From NCBI RefSeq assembly GCF_913773635.1, contig NZ_CAJYGQ010000009.1, positions 1 to 64,000 of the forward strand: a stretch of DNA of 64,000 nucleotides, in the 5' to 3' direction. The notes beneath the pieces were generated by a model. That model did not search any database. It saw nothing but the letters and a program-made list of their open reading frames with translations, and was not told the DNA's origin. A program made the translations under genes and the position numbers. The stretch's first letter is position 1; the number at the start of each line of letters is the position of its first letter. The stretch is from an uncultured Mucilaginibacter sp. Lineage in GTDB: Bacteria; Bacteroidota; Bacteroidia; Sphingobacteriales; Sphingobacteriaceae. This document shows positions 47,604 through 55,585 of this stretch, piece after piece.

Positions 47604-49322
47604 TTATCTTACGCCGTGCATCATCTTTTTAAGCAGGCCCGATATTAAGAAAAGTAATATGGAAGCAACGCCAGACAGCGTTACAAACACCATAAAAAAC
47701 TCATAGAGGTTATGAATGGTAAAGCCAACAAACGTAGGGTAATGCACATCAATCTTCTCTTGCGCTAAAATTGCAAGCTGTGATGCACTTGCCTGTATTT
47801 TACCATCAAGAACGGCTTGCAAATCAATACCCTTGGAAGCAGCAAACTCAAACTTATCACCCGTGGGCGGAATAATGGCACCCAGCGTACCGGCAAGAGC
47901 GTACCCTGCAGCGTTACCTATAAACCAAACTCCCATTAATAACGATGAAAAACGCTTTGGAGCTAGTTTAGAAACCAAAGATAAACCAATTGGCGACAGG
48001 CAAAGCTCACCCAAGGTATGGAACAGGTACATGATGATTAACCATATAACCCCAATTTTACCTGATGTACCTATACCCTTAACCTGCATGGCAATGATAT
48101 AGTAGCCGGTAGCCAGCAACAATAAGCCAATAGCTTGCTTAACCGGCGAAATTGGCTCAAGGTTACGTTTTTGCAACTTTAACCAAAGCCAGCTAAACGG
48201 AAATGCAAATATAATAATGAACAGGGAGTTGGCATTTTGTACAAAACTTGGAGGCAGTTGAAAGCCAAACAAGTTTAAGTCGGTTTGCTTATCGGCAACA
48301 AAAGTTAAAGATGACCCGGCCTGCTCGAATGCCGACCAAAAGAATATTACGAAAAATGCTACGGTATACAACGCTAAAATACGCTCACGCTCTATTTTAG
48401 TAATAGACTTATCGGTTAAAATAAGTACAGCTAAACTAATACCTGATGCATATATAAACGGATATACCCAGCTTTTAATGGGATTAGGATCTACAGATAT
48501 GTAGTGAATACCGAAAAACAATACTACCATTAACACAGCCACACCAATAATTGAGGCAGTAGAAAAGTTTGCCTTTTCGGCCTCACCGGTAGGGCTGAGT
48601 GTAGCTTTAGAAAAGTCGGGCTTTGATCCTACGGCGTTACCATCAGGGTCGGTTACGTATTTGTTTTTAAGGAAGATAAACAGAAGCACGCCTAACATCA
48701 TGCCTATACCTGCTGCAAGGAAACCCCACTTAAATGCCTCAACAACGCGCACCTCTCCTACTTTAACATCGCCCAAAAACGGACAAATGCTCATACCCAA
48801 AAAGGCACCAACGTTTATACCCATGTAAAATATGGTGAATGCAGCATCTAACCGCGAATCTCCCTTTTTATACAACTGGCCTACCATTGATGAAATATTG
48901 GGCTTGAAGAAGCCGTTACCGAAAATGATAACCGCTAATGCCAGCCACATTATTCCTTTTGCAAGGTCAAGATTAGCAGCATAAGTGTAACCACTGGCAA
49001 AAAGCAAAAATTGCCCCAAGGCCATTACCGAACCACCTAAAATAATACAGTTACGATTACCCAGATAACGGTCAGATATGTAACCGCCAAGCATTGGCGT
49101 TAAATACGACAAGCCTAAAAAGCCACCGTAAACTAGAGACGCATCCTTATCAGAAAAAGCAAGGGCATTTACCAGGAACAATGTAAGCAGGGCACGCATA
49201 CCATAAAAGTTAAAGCGCTCCCACATTTCAGTAGAAAATAAAACATATAAACCTTTTGGATGACCTTTACTCTGCTGTGCGGCAAGAGACGAGTCTAAAG
49301 AAATTTCAGGTTCAGTACTCAT
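47604..49322 (-). CDS. POT/PTR2-family proton-coupled peptide transporter
   Basis: 572-aa inner-membrane transporter for di- and tripeptides driven by protons. The POT signature ExxER is in STEMWERFNFYGMRALL on helix 1. GGYISDRYLGNRNCIILGG and GNGFFKPNISSMVGQLY are the PTR2 motifs. About 14 hydrophobic helices span the sequence, with SAFEQAGSSLTF and FHTLGELCLSPIGLSLVSKLAPKR later on. Length matches family members with the long loop after helix 12. Single gene between a terminator and an empty region. Confidence 0.93.
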   Translation of the reverse strand: MSTEPEISLDSSLAAQQSKGHPKGLYVLFSTEMWERFNFYGMRALLTLFLVNALAFSDKDASLVYGGFLGLSYLTPMLGGYISDRYLGNRNCIILGGSVMALGQFLLFASGYTYAANLDLAKGIMWLALAVIIFGNGFFKPNISSMVGQLYKKGDSRLDAAFTIFYMGINVGAFLGMSICPFLGDVKVGEVRVVEAFKWGFLAAGIGMMLGVLLFIFLKNKYVTDPDGNAVGSKPDFSKATLSPTGEAEKANFSTASIIGVAVLMVVLFFGIHYISVDPNPIKSWVYPFIYASGISLAVLILTDKSITKIERERILALYTVAFFVIFFWSAFEQAGSSLTFVADKQTDLNLFGFQLPPSFVQNANSLFIIIFAFPFSWLWLKLQKRNLEPISPVKQAIGLLLLATGYYIIAMQVKGIGTSGKIGVIWLIIMYLFHTLGELCLSPIGLSLVSKLAPKRFSSLLMGVWFIGNAAGYALAGTLGAIIPPTGDKFEFAASKGIDLQAVLDGKIQASASQLAILAQEKIDVHYPTFVGFTIHNLYEFFMVFVTLSGVASILLFLISGLLKKMMHGVR

Positions 49323-49678
49323 AGTTTAAATTAAAATTATCTAAAAATAGGCATTCTCCATTAATGCCAAATGTTGTGTTGAAATCTTTTAGGGCTGCAA
49401 CATTAAAAGCGGCTAAGATACATATAACTCGCACTTGCCAAATAAATTTTGGCATAATATGAAAATACTATGTTGATTTACAACCTCATGAGCTTACTCA
49501 CAATATAAACTTATTCTTTGTTGTAGAATTAAATTTGCATCAATGAACAGTCTTTTGCAATCATCAAGGTGTAGCCTTTAATTGAAGAAGACACGCTTAT
49601 TTAAATCAATCACCTTAGCTTATGCACTGTAACTGCACATATGCTAACCGCTTTTAAAGCGCTTCAAAGCTTGAGTAT
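49323..49678. other. Intergenic region between POT transporter and exported unknown
   Basis: 356 bp, AT-rich. It includes the upstream region of the transporter and the downstream side of the minus-strand gene at 49679. A short inverted repeat CGCTTTTAAAGCG (about 49650) could be a weak terminator for that gene. No ORF or clear promoter seen. Confidence 0.4.
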
Positions 49679-50596
49679 TTAGTTCCTTTTTAAAGGCACA
49701 AGACTTCTATCTTTAAGGGCTTGTTTTTTGGGGTCAATAATATCAACATCGTCTGGCGCGGGAATGTTGCGCATGTCAAGATTGTCTTTGTACATCCATT
49801 TTCCGTTGCTTAATTTATAGCCATCATACGTTAAATCGGGCCCGTACGTGTCGCGCTGGTCTTTTAGCTTATCATCGGGCGGTGCCAGGTGATCAAACAC
49901 AATCAAATCCTGGTCAGGCACATAACGCAGCAACATGGAGGCTTGCCTGTTATACTCAAATACTACCCTGCTTCGTGTTTTTTTGTTGCCTTGAAAAACG
50001 GGCATACCAAATACAGGTTCACCCTTTTTAAACGATAGTACGTCGATAACTTTTTTGGTTGATTTAACGGTGTTGCCTTTCCAACCAAGCAACACATAGT
50101 AAGGATTGACCGTACCAACAGTTATAATTTTATAATACTGCGCACCAAACCATTTATGGTTGTTCATCACAGAGTCTTCGGGGTTTTTAAGCAATGGCGA
50201 GTAATCTTCAAGCGGATGAAGCAATAATTTACCACCTGTGTTTACCTGAATGGTGCCAAAGAAACGATAACTGCCATCCTCATTCATTATAAACCAGCTC
50301 AGTAATCTGAACTTATTATCGGGCGAGCGCAGTATGCTGATGGTTTTAAGCGAATCGAAATTAAAGGCGTATGAGTTTGGCACCTTAAGTGCCTTAACAA
50401 GCGTACGTATAAAAGAGTAGTTAGCGTTTTTGCGTTCTAAGTCGTTTTCGTTATTAAACATCTGGCGGCCAATCTTCACCAAACTATCTTGCAAGGGGCG
50501 CAACTGGTTAAGCTGATCGGGGGTGTTAAAGCGTTGTGCGTTAACCCTGCCAACCATAAAGGCAATAAGCAATAAAATAATGCTTAAATGTTTCAT
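49679..50596 (-). CDS. Exported protein of unknown function
   Basis: 305-aa protein with a clear signal peptide (MKHLSIILLLIAFMVGRVNAQ). The mature part is mixed alpha/beta with recognisable but family-neutral motifs such as SPDNKFRLLSWFIMNEDGSYRFFG, YYVLLGWKGN and IVFDHLAPP, and a basic tail. I do not recognise a Pfam family. The look is that of conserved exported proteins of Sphingobacteriales. It is divergent from the 7TM-HD gene (144 bp apart), which may or may not be meaningful. Confidence 0.7.
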   Translation of the reverse strand: MKHLSIILLLIAFMVGRVNAQRFNTPDQLNQLRPLQDSLVKIGRQMFNNENDLERKNANYSFIRTLVKALKVPNSYAFNFDSLKTISILRSPDNKFRLLSWFIMNEDGSYRFFGTIQVNTGGKLLLHPLEDYSPLLKNPEDSVMNNHKWFGAQYYKIITVGTVNPYYVLLGWKGNTVKSTKKVIDVLSFKKGEPVFGMPVFQGNKKTRSRVVFEYNRQASMLLRYVPDQDLIVFDHLAPPDDKLKDQRDTYGPDLTYDGYKLSNGKWMYKDNLDMRNIPAPDDVDIIDPKKQALKDRSLVPLKRN

Positions 50597-50740
50597 AATA
50601 TTTAAAAAAGCAAATTAAAGTGCCGCGCCAAATTATTTAAACAAACGCTAAGCCTGTATAATTGTTGCAATTTACAGTATTATTGCAGCTATTAGCCGTT
50701 AGCGATTCAAAATACGGTTATATTGATTTAAAGTGTTTTA

Positions 50741-52804
50741 ATGGCAAAATTTAGTATATCGCGTCAAAAAGCTTTATTGCGTAAATACGCTGTTTGGGTA
50801 AAGTTTATTATGATAGTGGGCAGTGTATTCCTCATTATACTGGCCCTTCCCAAGCAAACCAAATTCAGGTATGAATTTGAAAAAGGCAGAGTATGGAACC
50901 AAAAAGAACTAATTGCTCCGCACAGCTTTGCTATACTTAAAACACCTGCCGAGCTTGAACGCGATCAGGCTGATGCACTTAAAAATGTTTCGCCTGTTTA
51001 CCAGCTTAAAGCCGATGTGCAAAACCAGCAGGTTTTGGGCTTTGTTGATGATTTAAATTTAAAATGGACCACCGCCGGAATACCCGAAAAATTCAAGGCA
51101 CGATACATTGAAACCGGCAAGGTTTTACTTAATAAGGTTTATAGCGTTGGTCTGCTTACCCCGGGTATAAAAGACCAGCCTGCCGACGAAAACTATAACA
51201 TTACAGTAGTCAACAATAATGTAGCTACCAACAAAAACACGTCAGGCCTGTACACCAAAGAAAAAGCAATAAGCTTTTTTGAAAAGGAGCTTGCATTGTA
51301 TAATCTCGACAGGGCCTTTTTGCTTGATTTACTGCAAAACCGGCTGTTGAATAATTTGGTATATGACGATAAGTTAACCAGCCGCCTAAAGCACGATGCG
51401 CTTGATAACATATCACTTACGTTGGGTATGGTGCAAAAGGATGAGGTAATTATCACTAAAGGGGCGGTTATAAACGATGAGGTATATCAAAAGCTCTTAT
51501 CATACAAAAAGTACTTTGAAGACAGCGCCCGTTTAAACGGTGATCGTAAGCTGGTGTCATTAGGTCAGTTTTTACTAGTGGGGTTAACGCTCACATTACT
51601 CATTGTATTTCTTTACCTCTTCCGTAAAGACATCTATTATGACAACCGCTTGGTAGGCCTTATTCTACTGGTAATTACGGCTATGCTGGCTACGCTATCG
51701 TGGGCTATAAAAATACAGCTGCCAAACCTTTACTACATTCCGTACTGTATTGTTCCTATCATTATACGCATACTGTTTGATACCAGGCTGGCTTTAAACA
51801 TACACCTGTTGGTGATAATGATAGCAGGCTTTTACGTGCCAAACAGCTTTGAATTTGCTTTTTATGAGATAACGGCTGGTATGGTTTCTATTTACAGCAT
51901 TAAAAACCTGCTGCGCCGTGGCCAGTTCCTAACATCGGCCTTAATCATAACGCTTACCTACCTTGCAACCTTCTTAGGTATATCGTTTATACGCGAGGGT
52001 GATATCAATACCATTGAATGGGCTGAATTTTTCCCGTTTGTTGTAAGTGTATTGCTAACCCTGCTGGCCTACCCATTAATTTATGCATTTGAAAAGGCTT
52101 TCCGTATAACGTCTGATTTAACACTTATTGAGCTTACCAACACCAATGCTGCTTTGTTACGCGAAATGGCCTTCAAGGCTCCCGGAACGTTTCAGCACTC
52201 ATTACAAGTAGCCAACCTTGCCGAAAACGCCATTTACAGCATTGGTGGCAATGCTTTGCTGGTAAGGGCAGGTGCATTGTATCATGACATTGGCAAGATG
52301 GAAAACCCGCTATACTTTATTGAGAACCAAACGGCAGGTTTTAATCCGCATGATAAGCTTTCATATGAAGAGAGTGCTCAAATAATTATAAGTCATGTGC
52401 GCAAGGGGGTTGATATGGCCCAAAAAGCTAATCTTCCCGAAACAATCATCAATTTCATTCGCACACATCATGGCAACACCAGGGTTGATTATTTTTATCA
52501 GTCGTTTTTGAAAAATTTTCCTGAAAAATTCATCGACGAAAACATTTTTCGCTACCCCGGACCTATTCCATTTTCAAAAGAAACCGGCGTTTTGATGCTT
52601 GCTGACTCAGTTGAAGCTGCTTCGCGCTCACTAAAAGAACCCGACGCACAATCAATAAGTGACTTGGTTGACCGTATAGTAAATTATAAGCTTAACCAAA
52701 ACCAACTGAAAGACAGCGATATAACGCTCAAAGATTTGGAAACTATAAAAAGCATATTTAAACGAATGCTGATGAGCATTTACCATGTAAGAATAGATTA
52801 TTAA
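50741..52804 (+). CDS. 7TM receptor with HD hydrolase domain (PgpH-type)
   Basis: 687-aa membrane protein. One N-terminal helix (FIMIVGSVFLIILAL) is followed by a large extracytoplasmic 7TMR-HDED-type domain (about 45-265), then seven membrane helices (about 275-455) and a C-terminal HD domain. The HD motifs are FQHSLQVANLAENA (His near 486), LYHDIGKM (His-Asp near 515), ISHVRKG and RTHHGN. In Listeria, PgpH of this architecture degrades cyclic di-AMP to pApA. In Bacteroidota the same is likely. The HD is the HDIG variant. No cyclase gene is in the window. The stop is followed by the tRNA-Ser promoter. Confidence 0.93.
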   Translation: MAKFSISRQKALLRKYAVWVKFIMIVGSVFLIILALPKQTKFRYEFEKGRVWNQKELIAPHSFAILKTPAELERDQADALKNVSPVYQLKADVQNQQVLGFVDDLNLKWTTAGIPEKFKARYIETGKVLLNKVYSVGLLTPGIKDQPADENYNITVVNNNVATNKNTSGLYTKEKAISFFEKELALYNLDRAFLLDLLQNRLLNNLVYDDKLTSRLKHDALDNISLTLGMVQKDEVIITKGAVINDEVYQKLLSYKKYFEDSARLNGDRKLVSLGQFLLVGLTLTLLIVFLYLFRKDIYYDNRLVGLILLVITAMLATLSWAIKIQLPNLYYIPYCIVPIIIRILFDTRLALNIHLLVIMIAGFYVPNSFEFAFYEITAGMVSIYSIKNLLRRGQFLTSALIITLTYLATFLGISFIREGDINTIEWAEFFPFVVSVLLTLLAYPLIYAFEKAFRITSDLTLIELTNTNAALLREMAFKAPGTFQHSLQVANLAENAIYSIGGNALLVRAGALYHDIGKMENPLYFIENQTAGFNPHDKLSYEESAQIIISHVRKGVDMAQKANLPETIINFIRTHHGNTRVDYFYQSFLKNFPEKFIDENIFRYPGPIPFSKETGVLMLADSVEAASRSLKEPDAQSISDLVDRIVNYKLNQNQLKDSDITLKDLETIKSIFKRMLMSIYHVRIDY

Positions 52805-52821
52805 AATACCTGAAATATTTT

Positions 52822-52851
52822 TTTGACGAGATAGTTGAATTACTATATTTG
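52822..52851 (+). promoter_or_regulatory. Promoter of tRNA-Ser
   Basis: TTTG at 52822-52825 and TATATTTG at 52844-52851 with 18-bp spacing match the Bacteroidota housekeeping promoter, 34 bp before the tRNA. Confidence 0.7.
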
Positions 52852-52885
52852 CAGTCCCAAACGGGGACATATATTGTAAACAACC

Positions 52886-52972
52886 GGTGAGGTGCCTGAG
52901 AGGCCGAAAGGATCAGTTTGCTAAACTGACGTACGGGAAACTGTACCGAGGGTTCGAATCCCTCCCTCACCG
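52886..52972 (+). tRNA. tRNA-Ser (anticodon GCU)
   Basis: 87-nt class II tRNA. Acceptor arms are GGTGAGG / CCTCACC with discriminator G. The D arm is CCTGAGAGGC-CGAAAGG. The anticodon stem TCAGT/ACTGA closes loop TTGCTAA with anticodon GCT at 52920-52922. The long variable arm GTACGGGAAACTGTACC is typical of Ser. The T arm is GAGGG-TTCGAAT-CCCTC. CCA is not encoded. The reverse ORF reading REGFEPSVQ is the usual artefact. Confidence 0.97.
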
Positions 52973-52983
52973 CAAATAACTTC

Positions 52984-53011
52984 AAAGCCTGGAACAATAG
53001 TTTCAGGCTTT
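52984..53011 (+). terminator. Terminator of tRNA-Ser
   Basis: Arms AAAGCCTGGAAC / GTTTCAGGCTTT (12 bp with one G-U pair, 4-nt loop) followed by a T-rich tract, 11 bp after the tRNA. Confidence 0.85.
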
Positions 53012-53096
53012 TTTATTTTATCCAATATCACCGGCTTTAAATTCACCTCCTAAAATATACTTCACACTTAAAAGCATTTTTTATCATTTGGATGAC

Positions 53097-53124
53097 CTGT
53101 AAGTTAAATCTTGTAATATATTTG
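53097..53124 (+). promoter_or_regulatory. Possible promoter of the LuxR-type response regulator
   Basis: TTTG (53097-53100) and TATATTTG (53117-53124) are separated by 16 bp, slightly short for the consensus. The predicted leader is about 175 nt. The rest of the 330-bp region between the tRNA-Ser and the regulator holds no ORF. Confidence 0.4.
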
Positions 53125-53303
53125 CGCTTTTTCTGATCTATCACAACCTGAAGCTATACCAATCAGGTTGACCAATGTTGCCGAGTCAATCACAATAGTA
53201 CATTTGTTGTATTAAATTGAACAAAGCAACTTTTGGGCGGTCTTTTTAATAGCCGATACTCTTTGACCGAAAATCATTTGAAATTGGGTTAAGATTAAGA
53301 ACA

Positions 53304-53954
53304 ATGGTTGATATCATAATTGCGGAAGATCACAGCATCGTTAGACACGGACTTAGGTCACTATTACAAATTGTGCCTGATCTTAACGTGGTAGCTGAAG
53401 CAAGAAACGGTGCCGAGACTGTTTCGCTACTAGAGGAGGGAGTACAAGCAAACCTACTGTTAACAGACATAAACATGCCGGTTTTGAACGGCATTGAGCT
53501 AACCAAACAGGTAAGCGTTCAATTTCCACATTTAAAATCAATTGTATTAAGTGCACTCGACGATGAGCGTTACGTAGTACAAAGCTTTAAAGCGGGTGCT
53601 CACGGCTTTATTTTGAAAAACACAAGTGCCGATGAGCTTGTGTTTGCAATAAAGCATGTATCGGCAGGTAATCAATACATTTGTTCTGAGCTAACTATAA
53701 AGTTTTTAAATCGGATGATGACGTCATCAGAGCCCCTAAAAAGTGATGACGTCAACGAAATCAAATTTTCGGCGAGGGAAACTGAAGTGTTGAACTATTT
53801 AGCCGACGGCCTGACAAATCAAGAAATTGCAGACAAACTTTTCACCAGCAAACGCACCGTTGAAGGCTATCGAGAAAGTATGATAACCCGTACCGGTGTA
53901 CGCAATACAGTGGCTCTTATACGTTTTGCCATGAGATTTGGAGTGATAAATTAA
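53304..53954 (+). CDS. NarL/LuxR-family response regulator
   Basis: 216-aa two-component regulator. The receiver domain (about 1-120) has acidic pair Glu8-Asp9, phospho-acceptor Asp55 in LLTDINMP, and Lys in FILKNTSAD. The linker (about 130-152) is followed by a LuxR-type HTH with SARETEVLNYLADGLTNQEIADKLFTSKRTVEGYR. No kinase gene is adjacent, so it is an orphan; kinases elsewhere in the window (7894, 17229) are possible partners only by speculation. The DNA coding the linker holds two TGATGACGTCA repeats (see findings). Confidence 0.93.
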   Translation: MVDIIIAEDHSIVRHGLRSLLQIVPDLNVVAEARNGAETVSLLEEGVQANLLLTDINMPVLNGIELTKQVSVQFPHLKSIVLSALDDERYVVQSFKAGAHGFILKNTSADELVFAIKHVSAGNQYICSELTIKFLNRMMTSSEPLKSDDVNEIKFSARETEVLNYLADGLTNQEIADKLFTSKRTVEGYRESMITRTGVRNTVALIRFAMRFGVIN

Positions 53955-54002
53955 TCAATTATTGTTAATAAATAATTAAGGGGATTAATCTTAGCGACAA
54001 AA

Positions 54003-54041
54003 AGCGTATTAATACGAGATATGATTACGTATTAATACGCT
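54003..54041. repeat. Twin 12-bp palindromes CGTATTAATACG
   Basis: The perfect palindrome CGTATTAATACG occurs at 54005-54016 and 54028-54039, 23 bp apart start to start, with matching outer bases (AG...CT) that also let the pair form one large hairpin. No T run follows, so it is not a standard terminator. It lies in the 246-bp gap between the response regulator and the SSB-like gene and may be an operator for a dimeric regulator. Confidence 0.7.
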
Positions 54042-54200
54042 GATTTGAACTTATCCATTACCTTAATTTTACCCTTAATAAAGGGCGATGCAAAAGAAGT
54101 AACGCGTTCACTATGATATGCTCTAACCTTTTGTTAGATAATAATTTAATATAAAATTATTAGTCAACAACACTCAACATTACATTGATTATTTCTTTAC

Positions 54201-54533
54201 ATGCATAACAACTCAGGCGTTAACAAGGTATTTTTAGTAGGACATATTAAATCTGAACCCCGACGGCATAAACATCAAAACAAACCCGATACAATTTGCT
54301 TCAACCTTGTTACTAGCGAACATTTCCGTAAAGGCGATCAAACTTCAGCTCATGAAGAGCATCATTCAATAGTTGTTTGTCCGGAAACAACTGACGTTAA
54401 AGAAACAGACCTGTACGTAGGAAGGCTCATACACGTTACCGGTAAACTGCAAACCAAAAGCTGGATTGACGAAAATCGTGTAAAAAGGTATAAAACCGAG
54501 ATTATGGTACTTCAATTAGAACCGTTGACTTAG
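54201..54533 (+). CDS. Single-stranded DNA-binding protein paralogue without C-terminal tail
   Basis: 110-aa OB-fold protein. NKVFLVGHIKSEP, ICFNLVTSEHFRK, EEHHSIVV and LYVGRLIHVTGKLQTKSWID with RYKTEIMVLQLEPL follow the SSB pattern (VxLxGxL..DPE, F.LAT, W..., V.G.L..R.W.D, T.I....). It ends right after the OB fold, without the linker and acidic DDxPF tip that binds partner proteins in housekeeping SSB, so it is probably a secondary paralogue. The usual Trp of the SSB W-H motif reads HHSIVV. Its own terminator follows. Confidence 0.85.
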   Translation: MHNNSGVNKVFLVGHIKSEPRRHKHQNKPDTICFNLVTSEHFRKGDQTSAHEEHHSIVVCPETTDVKETDLYVGRLIHVTGKLQTKSWIDENRVKRYKTEIMVLQLEPLT

Positions 54534-54569
54534 TAAATGTTCTATTCACATACTTGAATTTACTTATAT

Positions 54570-54608
54570 AAAACCATCAACAGTTTTCTATAAGCTGTTG
54601 ATGGTTTT
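54570..54608. terminator. Terminator between ssb-like and SDR genes
   Basis: Perfect 14-bp arms AAAACCATCAACAG / CTGTTGATGGTTTT with an 11-nt loop between convergent genes; usable on both strands. Confidence 0.85.
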
Positions 54609-54627
54609 GTAGCCGCCATTGAGCCTG

Positions 54628-55383
54628 CTATATAATTTGTAAGTGAGGACGTATTTTAATCTCCACTACATCACTGCGCTGCGGCTGAGTAATTGCATAA
54701 ATTACAGCTTGGGCAATGTCTTCGGCCTTAAGCATTTCTAAATTTTCAATATTTTTTTGCTGATCAGGAACTGAAACCGGTTGCATATCGGTACCTACCG
54801 CACCAGGTTCAATTAATGTAACCTTTATGCCCAATTCGTTTACCTCCTTACGTAAGCTTTCTGAAAAAGCTTGCACCGCTCCTTTTGTGGCCACATACAC
54901 CGAACTATCTTTTTCCCTCACATCAGCACTCATCGAACCGATGTTCACAATATGTCCACCTTTTGCCTCTTTCATGCGTTTTACAGCGTAATTTGACAGC
55001 GCAAGGTAAGCCAGCACATTGGTATTCACTACCCTTGCCCACTCAGCATAATTACCATCACTTATACCCTGATATGCCAATGCAGCGCAATTTATTAAAA
55101 CATGCAACGTATCAAGTTCTGCATTGCCAGCGTCTGTAACTGCCTTAATACCATCCTCAACGGATAGATCGGCAATTAAGCTTTTAATTTTATTTGATAC
55201 ACCAGCCTTTTCAGCATCGCTTAAAACATCCTGCAGATGCTGCGGGTCTTGCCCCACGATTAAAACATTTGCACCAGCAGCGGCCAAGGCCAAAGCTGTG
55301 GCCCGGCCTATGCCGGTTGTACCTCCGGTAATAAGAATATTTTTACCTTCCAGTGATTGAATTTCAGTTTGAAAATTAGCCAT
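54628..55383 (-). CDS. SDR-family oxidoreductase with NCAA in place of NNAG
   Basis: 251-aa short-chain dehydrogenase: TGGTTGIG binds the cofactor, catalytic Ser is in NIGSMSADVRE and YVATK carries Tyr and Lys. The normally conserved NNAG reads NCAA (LHVLINCAALAYQG), keeping only the first Asn and losing the second Asn and the Gly. The tail VVEIKIRPHLQII resembles the SDRs at 16016 and 60818. Single gene, convergent with the SSB-like gene and divergent from mnmE. Substrate unknown. Confidence 0.87.
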   Translation of the reverse strand: MANFQTEIQSLEGKNILITGGTTGIGRATALALAAAGANVLIVGQDPQHLQDVLSDAEKAGVSNKIKSLIADLSVEDGIKAVTDAGNAELDTLHVLINCAALAYQGISDGNYAEWARVVNTNVLAYLALSNYAVKRMKEAKGGHIVNIGSMSADVREKDSSVYVATKGAVQAFSESLRKEVNELGIKVTLIEPGAVGTDMQPVSVPDQQKNIENLEMLKAEDIAQAVIYAITQPQRSDVVEIKIRPHLQII

Positions 55384-55585
55384 TTAAGTGTTGATTAATA
55401 ATGATTATGTTTTGGCAAGCTTAAGTTTACCACCGGTTATTAAACACTCAGGTTGTGAAGATGGTTTTAATTATAAATTAATTAATGTAATTTAAACATA
55501 GGATTCAGCGGTCATTTTCACGCTCAATATTATTGCGATGCATCAACATAAATGATGATAATTATAAGCACTTTTGCATTTTAAA

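Noticed and set aside
52758-52997. Minus-strand ORF with REGFEPSVQFPVRQ
   Set aside because: Antisense reading of tRNA-Ser.
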